Part shown: piece after piece, positions 46,187 through 55,794 of the stretch
Position numbering within the stretch: position 1 is the stretch's first letter
Layout of the letters: each line of letters starts with the position of its first letter
NCBI GenBank assembly: GCA_947625095.1
Contig: CANQMX010000003.1
Span: forward strand, 1-64,000
DNA from: an uncultured Clostridia bacterium
Lineage (GTDB): Bacteria; Bacillota; Clostridia; Christensenellales; Borkfalkiaceae
Direction: 5' to 3'
Length of the DNA stretch: 64,000 nt
Notes under the pieces: generated by a model
The model's database searches: none
Told to the model about the DNA's origin: nothing
The model's input: the letters and a program-made list of their open reading frames with translations, nothing else
Position numbers and translations under genes: made by a program

Positions 46187-47401
46187 ATGATAAAGAAAAT
46201 CGCGGGCGGCGTGTGCGCGCCCATGGGATTCCGCGCGAACGGCGTTCACTGCGGCATCCGTAAGAACAAACAGAAAAAGGACCTCGCCCTTATCGTGAGC
46301 GACGTGCGCTGCACGGCGGCGGGGGTGTATACGACCAATCTTGTGAAGGGCGCGCCCATTCTGGTGACGCAAAGACACCTTGCGGACGGGTATGCGCGCG
46401 CCGTCATCGTAAACAGCGGCAACGCCAACACCTGCAACGCGGACGGCGTGGAGATCGCGGAGGGGATGTGCGCCCTCGTCGAAAGGTTCGCGGGCATCCC
46501 CGCGGGCGACGTCTTGGTCGCTTCGACGGGCGTCATCGGGCAGAAACTTTCGCTCGAACCCATCGAGGCGGGCATGGAAGCGCTCGTAGAGGGGCTTGGC
46601 GCGGGTTCTTCCGCCGCGGCGGAGGCCATTATGACGACGGACACCTACAAAAAGGAGGTCTCCTATTCCTTCGAAGTGGGCGGCAAGACCTGCCGCATCG
46701 GCGCGATCGCCAAGGGCGTGGGCATGATCTGCCCCAATATGGCGACCATGCTCTGCTTTGTGACGACGGACGCCGCCATTTCCCACGAGATGCTGCAAAG
46801 GGCGCTTTTTGAGGACGTAAAGACCTCCTTCAATATGCTCTCCGTCGACCGCGACACCTCCACCAACGATACCCTGTGCATCATGGCGAGCGGACTTGCG
46901 GGCAACGACGAAATTACCGCGGCGGGGGCGGACTACACCGCCTTTAAGCGGGCGCTGCACAAGGTGACGGTGGCGCTCTGTCGTATGCTCGCAGCCGACG
47001 GCGAGGGGGCGACCAAACTCATCGAGTGCACCGTGAAGGGCGCAAAAACGAGACGGGACGCGCGGCTCGCCGCAAAGGCCGTGGTGTGCTCTGACCTTTT
47101 GAAGGCCGCACTCTTCGGCGCGGACGCCAACTGGGGCAGGGTGCTGTGCGCGCTGGGCTACTCGGGCGCAGACCTCGATGTGGAGAGAATAGACGTGGAT
47201 TTTCGCTCCAAGGCGGGCGTCTTGCCCGTGTGCAGAAAGGGCGCGGGCGTGGAGTTTGACGAGGATTTCGCCAAAAAAGTGCTTGCGGAGAAGGTGATCT
47301 ACATCGACGTATGCGCGGGCGACGGCCGCGGAAGAGCCACGGCGTGGGGGTGCGACCTCACCTACGACTATGTGAAGATAAACGGCGATTATAGGACGTG
47401 A
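46187..47401 (+). CDS. argJ: Bifunctional ornithine acetyltransferase / N-acetylglutamate synthase
   Basis: Recycles the acetyl group from N-acetylornithine to glutamate, closing the acetyl cycle. The 404-residue product has TTNLVKGAP (about 46-54), VIVNSGNANTCNADG (about 68-82), the autocleavage site KGVGMICPNMATMLCFVTTDA with the new N-terminal Thr in AT-ML (about 180-181), GADANWGRVLCALGYSG (about 307-323) and a C-terminal CDLTYDYVKING. Whether it also uses acetyl-CoA (bifunctional) cannot be told; no separate argA is seen. Confidence 0.96.
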   Translation: MIKKIAGGVCAPMGFRANGVHCGIRKNKQKKDLALIVSDVRCTAAGVYTTNLVKGAPILVTQRHLADGYARAVIVNSGNANTCNADGVEIAEGMCALVERFAGIPAGDVLVASTGVIGQKLSLEPIEAGMEALVEGLGAGSSAAAEAIMTTDTYKKEVSYSFEVGGKTCRIGAIAKGVGMICPNMATMLCFVTTDAAISHEMLQRALFEDVKTSFNMLSVDRDTSTNDTLCIMASGLAGNDEITAAGADYTAFKRALHKVTVALCRMLAADGEGATKLIECTVKGAKTRRDARLAAKAVVCSDLLKAALFGADANWGRVLCALGYSGADLDVERIDVDFRSKAGVLPVCRKGAGVEFDEDFAKKVLAEKVIYIDVCAGDGRGRATAWGCDLTYDYVKINGDYRT

Positions 47402-47651
47402 GGGCGGACTTCGTTTTTCGGGATTCTTCACCCCGCAAGGGGGTTCAGAATGACGCGGAAATAAAGGGGAGGGCGAGCCCACCCCCTTAGTCCCCCTCCG
47501 AGGAGGGGGCAAAGATACACTCGCCCCTTATTGGGCTCGGTATGAGGAAAGAAAAACCTCCGAGGAGGGGGGCAGAGAGGAAGACTCACGAGGGAGCGGG
47601 GGAGAGAATGGCGGCTCCCGAAGAGGGAACAAGAGAAAAACAGGTAAAAAT
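47402..47651. repeat. Repeat spacer between argJ and argB
   Basis: No gene. It carries an inverted relative of the CCCCGTAGGGGTG / TTCTGAACCCCC segment of 41276-41345, a C-rich piece, and the constant-flank hairpin at 47512-47547 (4-bp stem GCCC / GGGC). It interrupts an otherwise compact operon; argB has only a weak ACAGGT ribosome site. Confidence 0.75.
47512..47547 (+). repeat. Constant-flank hairpin repeat, shortest clear stem
   Basis: AAGATACACTC, GCCC-CTTATT-GGGC, TCGGTATGAGG. Confidence 0.75.
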
Positions 47652-48509
47652 ATGGATATCAAACAACAACAGGCGGAATTTTTGCTCGAGGCGATGCCCT
47701 ATATCGAGAAATACCGCGATAAAATTCTCGTCATCAAGTACGGCGGGAACGCCATGACCGACGACGCGCTGAAAAAATCCGTCATGCGCGATTTGACCAT
47801 CCTCCGCTTCGTCGGCATCAAAGTGGTGCTCGTGCACGGCGGCGGCCCTGAAATTACAGAGACCCTTTCCCGCATGGGGATAAATTCCCGCTTCGTCGGC
47901 GGGCTGCGCTATACCGACGCCGAGACCGCAGAGGTCGTGCGCATGGTGCTCGCGGGGAAGGTGAATAAGTCGCTCGTGCATATGCTCGGCGAACTCGGCG
48001 CAAAGGCCGTGGGGCTTTCGGGCATCGACGGGAAGATGCTGCTCTGCTCCAAAGAAAACGAGGAGTTGGGATTCGTCGGCAAAATAGAGGCGGTGGACAC
48101 GGAGCTCATCCTATCCTGCCTCGGCGCGGGATATCTGCCCGTCATCTCCACCGTCGGCTACGACAACGAGGGCAACATCTACAACGTCAACGCCGATACC
48201 GCCGCTTCCGCCATCGCGGGGGCGTTGAAGGCCGAGAGCCTCATCCTTATGACGGACATCAAGGGGCTGATGCGCGACAAGAGCGACGAAGACAGCCTCA
48301 TCCGTAAGGTGTATGTCTCGGATATCCCCGCCCTCGTGAAGGAGGGCATCATCTCGGGCGGCATGATCCCCAAGGTACAGTGCTGCCGCGAGGCCATCCG
48401 CAAGGGCGTGGGGAGGGTGTTTATCACCGACGGAAGGGTGGAACACTCCATTTTACTCGAACTTCTCTCCGATGAGGGAATGGGCACGATGTTTGTAAAG
48501 GGCGACTAA
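47652..48509 (+). CDS. argB: Acetylglutamate kinase
   Basis: Phosphorylates N-acetylglutamate, the controlled step of the pathway. The 285-residue product has VIKYGGNAMTDDALK (about 24-38), VHGGGPEIT (about 60-68), GKVNKSLV and the C-terminal GGMIPKVQCCREA (about 236-248). The N-terminal helix (about residues 1-18, IKQQQAEFLLEAMPYIEKY) is the kind linked with arginine-sensitive hexameric kinases, so feedback by arginine is plausible. Followed by a short attenuator-like hairpin before argD. Confidence 0.96.
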   Translation: MDIKQQQAEFLLEAMPYIEKYRDKILVIKYGGNAMTDDALKKSVMRDLTILRFVGIKVVLVHGGGPEITETLSRMGINSRFVGGLRYTDAETAEVVRMVLAGKVNKSLVHMLGELGAKAVGLSGIDGKMLLCSKENEELGFVGKIEAVDTELILSCLGAGYLPVISTVGYDNEGNIYNVNADTAASAIAGALKAESLILMTDIKGLMRDKSDEDSLIRKVYVSDIPALVKEGIISGGMIPKVQCCREAIRKGVGRVFITDGRVEHSILLELLSDEGMGTMFVKGD

Positions 48510-48511
48510 AT

Positions 48512-48540
48512 GGGGGCGACCTGCGGGTCACCCTATTTTT
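48512..48540 (+). terminator. Attenuator-like hairpin between argB and argD
   Basis: GGGCGACC-TGC-GGGTCACCC (one mismatch) followed by TATTTTT, just before the argD ribosome site CGGAG. Confidence 0.6.
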
Positions 48541-48552
48541 CACGGAGAAACC

Positions 48553-49716
48553 ATGGACGATTTTGAGACAATAAAACAACTTGACGAGACCTACCTCGCG
48601 CACACATACGGGCGGTATCCCGTCGCCTTCGAGGGCGGCGAGGGCGCGACCCTGTACGGCGTGGACGGCAGGGAATACGTCGACTTCGGCGCGGGGATCG
48701 CGGTCAACCTCTTCGGCGTGAACGACCCCGAATGGAAGGCGGCCGTGAAGGGGCAACTCGACAAAATTCAGCACGTCAGCAACTATTACTACTCCGAACC
48801 GACCGTGCGGCTTGCAGAACTTCTCTGCAAAAAGACGGGCGCAAAGCGCGTATTTTTCGGCAATTCGGGCGCGGAGGCCAACGAGTGCGCCTTCAAGACA
48901 GCGAGAAAGTACTCCTTTATGAAGTACGGCGCGGGCAGAAGCGACATCGTCTCCTTAAACGGCAGTTTTCACGGCAGGACGCTGTTCACCCTCACCGCGA
49001 CGGGGCAGGACGAGTTCCATAAATATTTCGACCCGTTTGCGGGCGGCGTGAAGTATGCCGACCCCAACCTTGCGAGCGTAAAAAAGGCGGCGGAGAAGGC
49101 GTGCGCCGTCGTCATCGAGTGCGTGCAGGGCGAGGGCGGCGTGAAGGCATTAAGCGCCGAGTTTGTGCGCGCGCTGGCGGCGTTTTGCAGGGAGAGGGAT
49201 ATCCTCCTCATCTGCGACGAGGTGCAGTGCGGCATGGGCAGAACGGGGAAGTTCTGCGCCTACGAAAATTACGGCGTCGTGCCCGACATTGTGACGCTTG
49301 CCAAGGGGCTTGCGGGGGGACTGCCCATCGGCGCGTGCCTCTTCTTCGCGGGCACGGAAAATGTGTTGCAGCCCGGCGACCACGGCTCGACCTTCGGCGG
49401 CAACCCCGTGGCGTGCGCGGGTGGGATCTCCGTCGTCTCGCGCATCACCGATGAATTTTTGCTCGAAGTGCAGGGGAAATCCGCCTATATGCGCGCAAAA
49501 TTGAAGGGCTTTGACGGCGTGGAGGAGGTGACGGGCATGGGGCTGATGATCGGCATCCATATCAAAAAGCCCGCCAAGGAAGTCGCGAAAAAATGTCTGG
49601 AACGGGGGCTGCTTGTTCTCACCGCGCACGACGTGGTGCGGCTTCTGCCCCCCCTCAATATCACAAAAAATGAAATGGACGACGGACTTTCCGTCCTCAA
49701 AGAGGTGCTGAAATGA
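48553..49716 (+). CDS. argD: Acetylornithine aminotransferase
   Basis: PLP enzyme that aminates N-acetylglutamate semialdehyde to N-acetylornithine. The 387-residue product has NSGAEANECAFKTARKYS (about 103-120), FHGRTLFTLTATGQ, DEVQCGMGRTGKF (about 216-228) and the PLP Lys in VTLAKGLAGGLPIGA (about 246-260). Its stop overlaps argF by ATGA, so argD-argF are translated together. Confidence 0.96.
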   Translation: MDDFETIKQLDETYLAHTYGRYPVAFEGGEGATLYGVDGREYVDFGAGIAVNLFGVNDPEWKAAVKGQLDKIQHVSNYYYSEPTVRLAELLCKKTGAKRVFFGNSGAEANECAFKTARKYSFMKYGAGRSDIVSLNGSFHGRTLFTLTATGQDEFHKYFDPFAGGVKYADPNLASVKKAAEKACAVVIECVQGEGGVKALSAEFVRALAAFCRERDILLICDEVQCGMGRTGKFCAYENYGVVPDIVTLAKGLAGGLPIGACLFFAGTENVLQPGDHGSTFGGNPVACAGGISVVSRITDEFLLEVQGKSAYMRAKLKGFDGVEEVTGMGLMIGIHIKKPAKEVAKKCLERGLLVLTAHDVVRLLPPLNITKNEMDDGLSVLKEVLK

Positions 49717-50615
49717 AACATCTTTTGAAACTTGCCGACCTTTCCCGCGAGGAAATTCTCTCCATCCTGAACCTCGCCGACCAACTCAAATACGAGCGCA
49801 AAAACGGCATATTCACCCACCACTTGCAGGGGAAAAAGTTGGGGATGATCTTCCAAAAATCCTCGACGCGCACCCGCGTCTCCTTTGAGACGGGGATGTA
49901 CGAACTCGGCGGGTACGGGCTGTTCCTCTCCAATAGAGACCTGCAGATCGGGCGGGGCGAACCCGTGGAGGACACGGCACGGGTACTTTCGCGCTACCTC
50001 GACGGCATCATGATCCGCACCTTCGAGCAGAAGGAGGTGGAGGATCTTGCAAAGTACGGCACGATCCCCGTCATCAACGGGCTGACCGACTACTGCCACC
50101 CCTGCCAGGTGCTCGCCGACCTCATGACCATCCGCGAGCGCAAAGGCTCTTTCCGCGGGCTGAAACTGTGCTTTGTGGGTGACGGCAACAACATGGCGAA
50201 CTCCCTCATGGTGGGCGCCATCAAGACGGGCATGAAGTTTTCCATCGCTTGCCCCGAGGGGTACGAACCCGACGCGGCGCTCACCGCATGGGCGAAGGCG
50301 GAGGGGGACTTCACCCTGACGAGATCCCCCGAGGAGGCGGCAAAGGACGCCGACGTGATGTATACCGACGTGTGGGCTTCCATGGGGCAGGAGGGTGAAA
50401 AGGCGAAGCGCGAGAGGGCGTTTGCGGGCTTCTGCGTGGACAAAAAGGTGATGGCGGCGGCAAAGCCAGACGCGATGGTGCTGCATTGCCTGCCCGCGCA
50501 CCGCGGCGAGGAGATCACGGCGGAGGTATTCGAAGCGCACGCCGACGAAATTTTCGAAGAGGCGGAAAACCGCCTTCACGCGCAGAAGGCCGTGCTCGTA
50601 AAACTGCTCAAATGA
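49713..50615 (+). CDS. argF: Ornithine carbamoyltransferase
   Basis: Forms citrulline from ornithine and carbamoyl phosphate. The 300-residue product has the carbamoyl phosphate loop FQKSSTRTRVSFE (about 47-59), DYCHPCQVLADL (about 127-138, HPCQ motif), DVWASMGQE (about 221-229) and HCLPAHRGEEIT (about 258-269). Carbamoyl phosphate is made by the two genes downstream. A 60-bp gap with a GC-rich inverted repeat separates it from carA. Confidence 0.97.
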   Translation: MKHLLKLADLSREEILSILNLADQLKYERKNGIFTHHLQGKKLGMIFQKSSTRTRVSFETGMYELGGYGLFLSNRDLQIGRGEPVEDTARVLSRYLDGIMIRTFEQKEVEDLAKYGTIPVINGLTDYCHPCQVLADLMTIRERKGSFRGLKLCFVGDGNNMANSLMVGAIKTGMKFSIACPEGYEPDAALTAWAKAEGDFTLTRSPEEAAKDADVMYTDVWASMGQEGEKAKRERAFAGFCVDKKVMAAAKPDAMVLHCLPAHRGEEITAEVFEAHADEIFEEAENRLHAQKAVLVKLLK

Positions 50616-50675
50616 GCGCGCGAACGGCAAAATAAACGCGCCGCGCGGAAGCGCCGCGCAAAGCAATTCACCGAA

Positions 50676-51737
50676 ATGAAGAAGAAAGCATACATCACGC
50701 TGCAAAACGGAAGGGTATTCGAGGGGTACTCGTTCGGGGCGGAGAGGGAAGTCATCGGCGAACTCGTGTTCACCACGGGCATGACGGGCTACCTTGAAAC
50801 GCTCACCGACCCGAGTTACTTCGGGCAGATCGTCACGCAGACCTTTCCGCTCATCGGGAACTACGGGGTCATTCCCGCCGACTTCGAGAGCGGAAAAGTT
50901 TGGGCGACTGCCTATATCGTGCGCGAGAAGTGCGATATGCCCTCCAACTTCCGCAGCGAGGGCAACATAGAGGAATTTTTGAAGGCGCAAGGCATTCCCG
51001 CCGTGTACGGCGTGGATACCCGCGAACTCACCAAGACGGTGCGCGAGGCGGGCGTGATGAACGCCGCCATTACCTTTGCGCCCTTTTCCGACTTCGGGCA
51101 GCTTGAAGCCTACCGCGTGGAAAACGCCGTGCGGAGCGTGACCTCAAAGAGGGCGGAGACGCACGGAGAGGGGAACTTGCACGTCGTGCTGTATGACTTC
51201 GGCGCGAAGTACAACATCGCGCGCGAACTTGAAAGGCGGGGCTGCAGGGTGAGCGTCGTTCCCGCATACACGACGGCGGAGGAGGCGCTTGCGCTTTCGC
51301 CCGACGGCATCATGCTGACCAACGGCCCGGGCGACCCCGCCGAAAATACCGAAATCATCGCGGAAATCAAAAAACTTGCGGGCAAAAAGCCCATCTTCGG
51401 TATCTGCCTCGGACACCAACTGTTTGCCCTTGCGATGGGCGGCAGGACGCGCAAGATGAAGTACGGGCACCGCGGCGCAAACCAACCCGTAAAACAGGTG
51501 GAGACGGGCAGGGTGTTCATTACCTCGCAAAACCACGGCTACGAAGTGGTGGCAGAGAGCGTCCCCGCGGGCGTTCTCTCCTATATCAACGTCAACGACG
51601 GCACATGCGAGGGCATGGACTATCCCGAATACGATGCCTCCACCGTGCAGTTCCACCCCGAGGCGTGCGGCGGCCCGCACGACGCGAGTTTTCTGTTTGA
51701 GACGTTCATCGCACGCATGAAGAAGGAGAAACACTGA
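50676..51737 (+). CDS. carA: Carbamoyl-phosphate synthase small (glutaminase) subunit
   Basis: Releases ammonia from glutamine for CarB. The 353-residue product has the N-terminal carA domain (LQNGRVFEGYSFG, about 7-19) and a class I glutaminase domain with the nucleophile Cys in PIFGICLGHQLFALA (about 238-252), SQNHGYEV and VQFHPEACGGPHD near the C-terminus. No ribosome site is evident before ATG 50676. One base separates its stop from carB. Co-location with arg genes suggests arginine-linked expression. Confidence 0.97.
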   Translation: MKKKAYITLQNGRVFEGYSFGAEREVIGELVFTTGMTGYLETLTDPSYFGQIVTQTFPLIGNYGVIPADFESGKVWATAYIVREKCDMPSNFRSEGNIEEFLKAQGIPAVYGVDTRELTKTVREAGVMNAAITFAPFSDFGQLEAYRVENAVRSVTSKRAETHGEGNLHVVLYDFGAKYNIARELERRGCRVSVVPAYTTAEEALALSPDGIMLTNGPGDPAENTEIIAEIKKLAGKKPIFGICLGHQLFALAMGGRTRKMKYGHRGANQPVKQVETGRVFITSQNHGYEVVAESVPAGVLSYINVNDGTCEGMDYPEYDASTVQFHPEACGGPHDASFLFETFIARMKKEKH

Positions 51738-51738
51738 C

Positions 51739-54700
51739 ATGCCCAAGAGAAGCGATATCAAAAAAGTCCTCGTCATCGGCTCGGGACCCATCGTCATCGG
51801 ACAGGCGGCGGAGTTCGACTATGCGGGCACGCAGGCCTGCCGCGTTTTGAAGGACGAGGGGTGTAACGTCGTCCTCTGCAACTCCAACCCCGCGACCATC
51901 ATGACGGATAAGATGCTCGCGGATGAAATTTATTTGGAACCCCTCACCGAGGACAGTTTGAAGCGCATCATCATCAAAGAGCGGCCCGATAGTTTGCTCG
52001 CCTCGCTCGGCGGACAGACGGGGCTCACGATGGGCTGTAAACTCGCCAAGAGCGGATTTTTGGATAAATGGGGGGTAAAACTCATCGGCACCAAACTCGA
52101 CGCCATCGACCGCGCCGAGGATAGGGAACTCTTCAAGGAGACGATGAAAAAGATCGGGCAGCCCGTCGTGCCCTCGGATATCGCCTACACCGTGGAGGAG
52201 TGCGTAAAAATTGCGAACAAACTCGGCTATCCCGTCATCGTGCGCCCCGCGTTTACCCTTGGCGGTGCGGGCGGGGGAGTCGCCAAAGATGAGGGGGAAC
52301 TGCGCCTCATCGCCCACAACGGCCTCATGCTCTCGCCCATCACGCAGGTGCTCATCGAAAAGTACATCGGCGGGTGGAAGGAGATCGAGTTTGAAGTCCT
52401 GCGCGACGGGAAGGGGAACGTTCTCACCGTCTGCTCGATGGAGAACGTAGACCCCGTGGGCGTGCATACGGGGGATTCCGTCGTCATCGCACCCTCCGTC
52501 ACCCTCTCCGATAAGGAGTACCAGATGCTGCGCACGGCGTCCCTCGACATCATCTCCGAACTCGGCATCGAGGGGGGCTGCAACTGCCAATTTGCACTCT
52601 ACCCCGATAGTTTCGAGTACGCCGTCATCGAGGTCAACCCCCGCGTTTCGCGCTCTTCGGCGCTCGCCTCCAAGGCGACGGGCTATCCCATCGCCAAAGT
52701 TGCGGTGAAAATAGCGCTCGGCTACACCCTCGACGAGATCAAGAACGACGTGACGGGCAAGACCTTTGCCTGCTTCGAACCGACGCTCGACTATGTCGTC
52801 GTCAAATTGCCCAAGTGGCCGTTCGATAAATTTTTGTACGCCAAACGCGACCTCGGCTCGCGCATGAAGGCGACGGGGGAGGTGATGGCCATCGGCTCTT
52901 CCTTCGAGCAGGCCATCATGAAGGCGGTACGCGGGGCGGAGATCTCGCTTGACACCCTCAACCACCCCAAGTTTGCGGGAATGACGGCGGACGAACTGCG
53001 CGCCGAGATACAAAAACAGACCGACGAGCGGCTGTTTGCCGTGTTCGCGGCGTTGAAGGCGGGCGTCTCCGTGGAGGAAATTTACGCCGCCACCAAGATA
53101 GACGAGTGGTTTTTGTATAAATTCGTCAACTTAATTGAATACGAACGCGCCATTGCGGGCAGAAAACTGACGCGGGCGCAGTACCTCGAGGGCAAGCGGC
53201 TGGGCTATCCCGACGGAGCGCTCGCGCGCATTTCGGGGGAAGCGCTCCCAGCCCGCCGCCGCGCGTGCTTCAAGATGGTGGATACCTGCGCCGCCGAATT
53301 TGCCGCGCAGACGCCTTACTTCTATTCTACCTACGACGACCCCGAAAACGACGAGGCCAAACCCTTTGTAAAGAGGAGCGGCAAGCGGCGGGTCATCGTC
53401 ATCGGCTCGGGACCTATCCGCATCGGGCAGGGCATCGAGTTTGACTACTCCTCCGTGCACTGCGTTTGGGCGTTGAAGCGGCTCGGGTATGAGGTCGTCA
53501 TCATCAACAACAACCCCGAGACCGTCTCCACCGACTTCGATACGGCGGACAGGCTGTACTTCGAAAGCCTCACGCCCGAGGACGTGCAGAACGTCATCGA
53601 TGTGGAAAAACCCTATGGCGTCGTCATCACCTTCGGCGGGCAGACCGCCATCAAACTGTGCGCCTACCTCGATAAAGCAGGCGTGCGCATCCTCGGCACG
53701 AGCGCGGACAGCGTGGATATGGCGGAGGACAGGGAGCGCTTCGACGAACTCTTGGAACAGTTCGGCATCGCGCGCCCCAAAGGGCTGACCGTGATGACCA
53801 AGGAGGAGGCTTTGCGGGCGGCGGAGACCCTCGGCTACCCCGTGCTCCTGCGCCCGTCGTACGTCATCGGCGGGCAGAACATGACCATCGCCTTCACCGA
53901 GAACGACATTTCGCGGTATATGGACGTCATTTTGGCGCAGCACATCGAAAATCCCGTGCTCTGCGACAAATATCTGATGGGTTCGGAACTCGAAGTGGAC
54001 GCCATCTCCGACGGCGTGGACGTGCTTATTCCCGGAATCATGCAGCACATCGAGCGAGCGGGGGTGCACTCGGGCGACTCCATTGCGGTGTACCCGCCTT
54101 ACCACCTCGCCGACGCCATGAAGAGCCGCATTGTGGAGGTCTCCACGCGGCTTGCGCTCGCCTTAAAGACAAAGGGGCTTATCAACATCCAATACCTCAT
54201 CTACCAAAACGACCTCTACGTCATCGAGGTGAACCCGCGCGCGAGCCGCACCATACCGTATATCTCCAAGGTGACGGGTGTTCCCATGGTGGATATCGCC
54301 ACAAAGATCATGGCGGGGGCGAAGTTAAAGCGCCTCGGCTACGGCACGGGGCTGTACCCCGATTCGCCCTACGTCGCCGTGAAAGTGCCCGTGTTCTCCT
54401 TTGAAAAACTCAACGACGTCAACTCACAGCTCGGGCCGGAGATGAAGTCGACGGGCGAAGTTTTGGGCATCGGGAAGAACATCGAGGAGGCGCTCTTCAA
54501 GGGGCTTGTTTCGGCGGGCTTCAAGATGTGCCACCCCACAAGGGAAAAGCCCGTGGGCGTGTACTTCTCCGTCAACGACCAGGATAAATTCGAGATCGTC
54601 TCGGTCGCAAAGAAGTTCGCCGACCTCGGCTGCAACCTGTACGCGACGGCGGGCACGGCGAAGGTCATTTCCGACCTCGGCATCGACGTGACGCGCGTGG

Positions 54701-55794
54701 AGCACTTCCATGCGACCACGCAGGTCTCGCGGCTCATGGACGAGGGGAAGATCGACTATATCATCTACACGGGCAAGACGGATACTAAGAGCATTGCGGA
54801 CTACATCGCGCTCCATCACCACGCCATTTTGTTGGGCGTTGCCGTGCTGACCTCTCTCGATACCGCCGCCGCGCTGTGCGACATCATCGCGAGCAAGTTC
54901 ACCGAATACAACACCGAACTTGTGGATATCAACAACCTGCGCACCAAGCGCACCGAACTGCACTTCACCAAGATGCAGTCGTGCGGCAACGACTATATCT
55001 ACTTTGAGGACCTCGACGGGAAGATCACCTGCCCCGAATCGCTCGCCGTCAACTTCGTCAGCCGCCACTACGGCATCGGCGGCGACGGGATCGTGCTCAT
55101 CGAACGCTCGGAGATCGCCGACGCGAAGATGCGCATCTTCAACCAGGACGGCTCGGAGGGCAACATGGCGGGGAACGCCATCCGCTGCGTTGCCAAGTTC
55201 CTCTACGAGAAGGGCATCGTGAAGAAGGAGACGATGTTCATCGAGACGATGAGCGGCGTCAAGACGGTAAAGGTGTTCTCCTTCAACGGCATCGTCTCCT
55301 CGGCGAGCGTCGATTTGGGGCTGGCGGAGTTCCGCGGCGAGAAGATCCCCTCGGTCTGGAAGGGGGAGAGGGTAGTGAAAGCGCCCATGGAGATCGAGGG
55401 AAAGACGTACGAGGTGACCCTCGTCAACCTCGGCAACCCGCACTGCGTCATCTTTTGCGACAAGGTGGACGATGTGCCCGTGGAGACTCTCGGGCCGAAG
55501 ATAGAGAACAGCGAATACTTCCCGCAGCGCGCCAATGTGGAGTTTGTGCGCGTCGTCAACGAGGCGACGGTGAAGATGCGCGTTTGGGAGCGCGGCAACG
55601 GCGAAACGTGGGCTTGCGGCACGGGCGCAGCGGCGGCCGCCGTCGCGAGCGTGCTCAACGGCTACTGCCGCCGCGATACCGATATCACCGTAAAACTGCG
55701 CGGGGGAGACCTCATCGTGCGGTATTCCTCCGACGGCTCGGTGACGCTCACGGGCAACGTTGAAAAAATTTACGAGGGGACGGTGGAGTTCTGA
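51739..55794 (+). CDS. carB: Carbamoyl-phosphate synthase large subunit fused to a DapF-like domain
   Basis: Residues 1-1073 are a complete CarB: two homologous synthetase halves (GSGPIVIGQAAEFDYAG near 14, GSGPIRIGQGIEFDYSS near 554), two ATP-grasp domains (VIRPAFTLGG; LLRPSYVIGG) and the allosteric MGS domain (about 939-1062). At residue 1074 (base 54958) a full diaminopimelate epimerase fold begins with no linker: FTKMQSCGNDYIYF, FNQDGSEGNMAGNAIRC, NLGNPHCVIF, WACGTGAAAAAV, to residue 1351. The first epimerase Cys (in DGSx4CGN) is Ala1144; the second, Cys1293, remains. So the added domain probably cannot epimerise DAP. AGGAG precedes the ATG. Confidence 0.95.
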   Translation: MPKRSDIKKVLVIGSGPIVIGQAAEFDYAGTQACRVLKDEGCNVVLCNSNPATIMTDKMLADEIYLEPLTEDSLKRIIIKERPDSLLASLGGQTGLTMGCKLAKSGFLDKWGVKLIGTKLDAIDRAEDRELFKETMKKIGQPVVPSDIAYTVEECVKIANKLGYPVIVRPAFTLGGAGGGVAKDEGELRLIAHNGLMLSPITQVLIEKYIGGWKEIEFEVLRDGKGNVLTVCSMENVDPVGVHTGDSVVIAPSVTLSDKEYQMLRTASLDIISELGIEGGCNCQFALYPDSFEYAVIEVNPRVSRSSALASKATGYPIAKVAVKIALGYTLDEIKNDVTGKTFACFEPTLDYVVVKLPKWPFDKFLYAKRDLGSRMKATGEVMAIGSSFEQAIMKAVRGAEISLDTLNHPKFAGMTADELRAEIQKQTDERLFAVFAALKAGVSVEEIYAATKIDEWFLYKFVNLIEYERAIAGRKLTRAQYLEGKRLGYPDGALARISGEALPARRRACFKMVDTCAAEFAAQTPYFYSTYDDPENDEAKPFVKRSGKRRVIVIGSGPIRIGQGIEFDYSSVHCVWALKRLGYEVVIINNNPETVSTDFDTADRLYFESLTPEDVQNVIDVEKPYGVVITFGGQTAIKLCAYLDKAGVRILGTSADSVDMAEDRERFDELLEQFGIARPKGLTVMTKEEALRAAETLGYPVLLRPSYVIGGQNMTIAFTENDISRYMDVILAQHIENPVLCDKYLMGSELEVDAISDGVDVLIPGIMQHIERAGVHSGDSIAVYPPYHLADAMKSRIVEVSTRLALALKTKGLINIQYLIYQNDLYVIEVNPRASRTIPYISKVTGVPMVDIATKIMAGAKLKRLGYGTGLYPDSPYVAVKVPVFSFEKLNDVNSQLGPEMKSTGEVLGIGKNIEEALFKGLVSAGFKMCHPTREKPVGVYFSVNDQDKFEIVSVAKKFADLGCNLYATAGTAKVISDLGIDVTRVEHFHATTQVSRLMDEGKIDYIIYTGKTDTKSIADYIALHHHAILLGVAVLTSLDTAAALCDIIASKFTEYNTELVDINNLRTKRTELHFTKMQSCGNDYIYFEDLDGKITCPESLAVNFVSRHYGIGGDGIVLIERSEIADAKMRIFNQDGSEGNMAGNAIRCVAKFLYEKGIVKKETMFIETMSGVKTVKVFSFNGIVSSASVDLGLAEFRGEKIPSVWKGERVVKAPMEIEGKTYEVTLVNLGNPHCVIFCDKVDDVPVETLGPKIENSEYFPQRANVEFVRVVNEATVKMRVWERGNGETWACGTGAAAAAVASVLNGYCRRDTDITVKLRGGDLIVRYSSDGSVTLTGNVEKIYEGTVEF

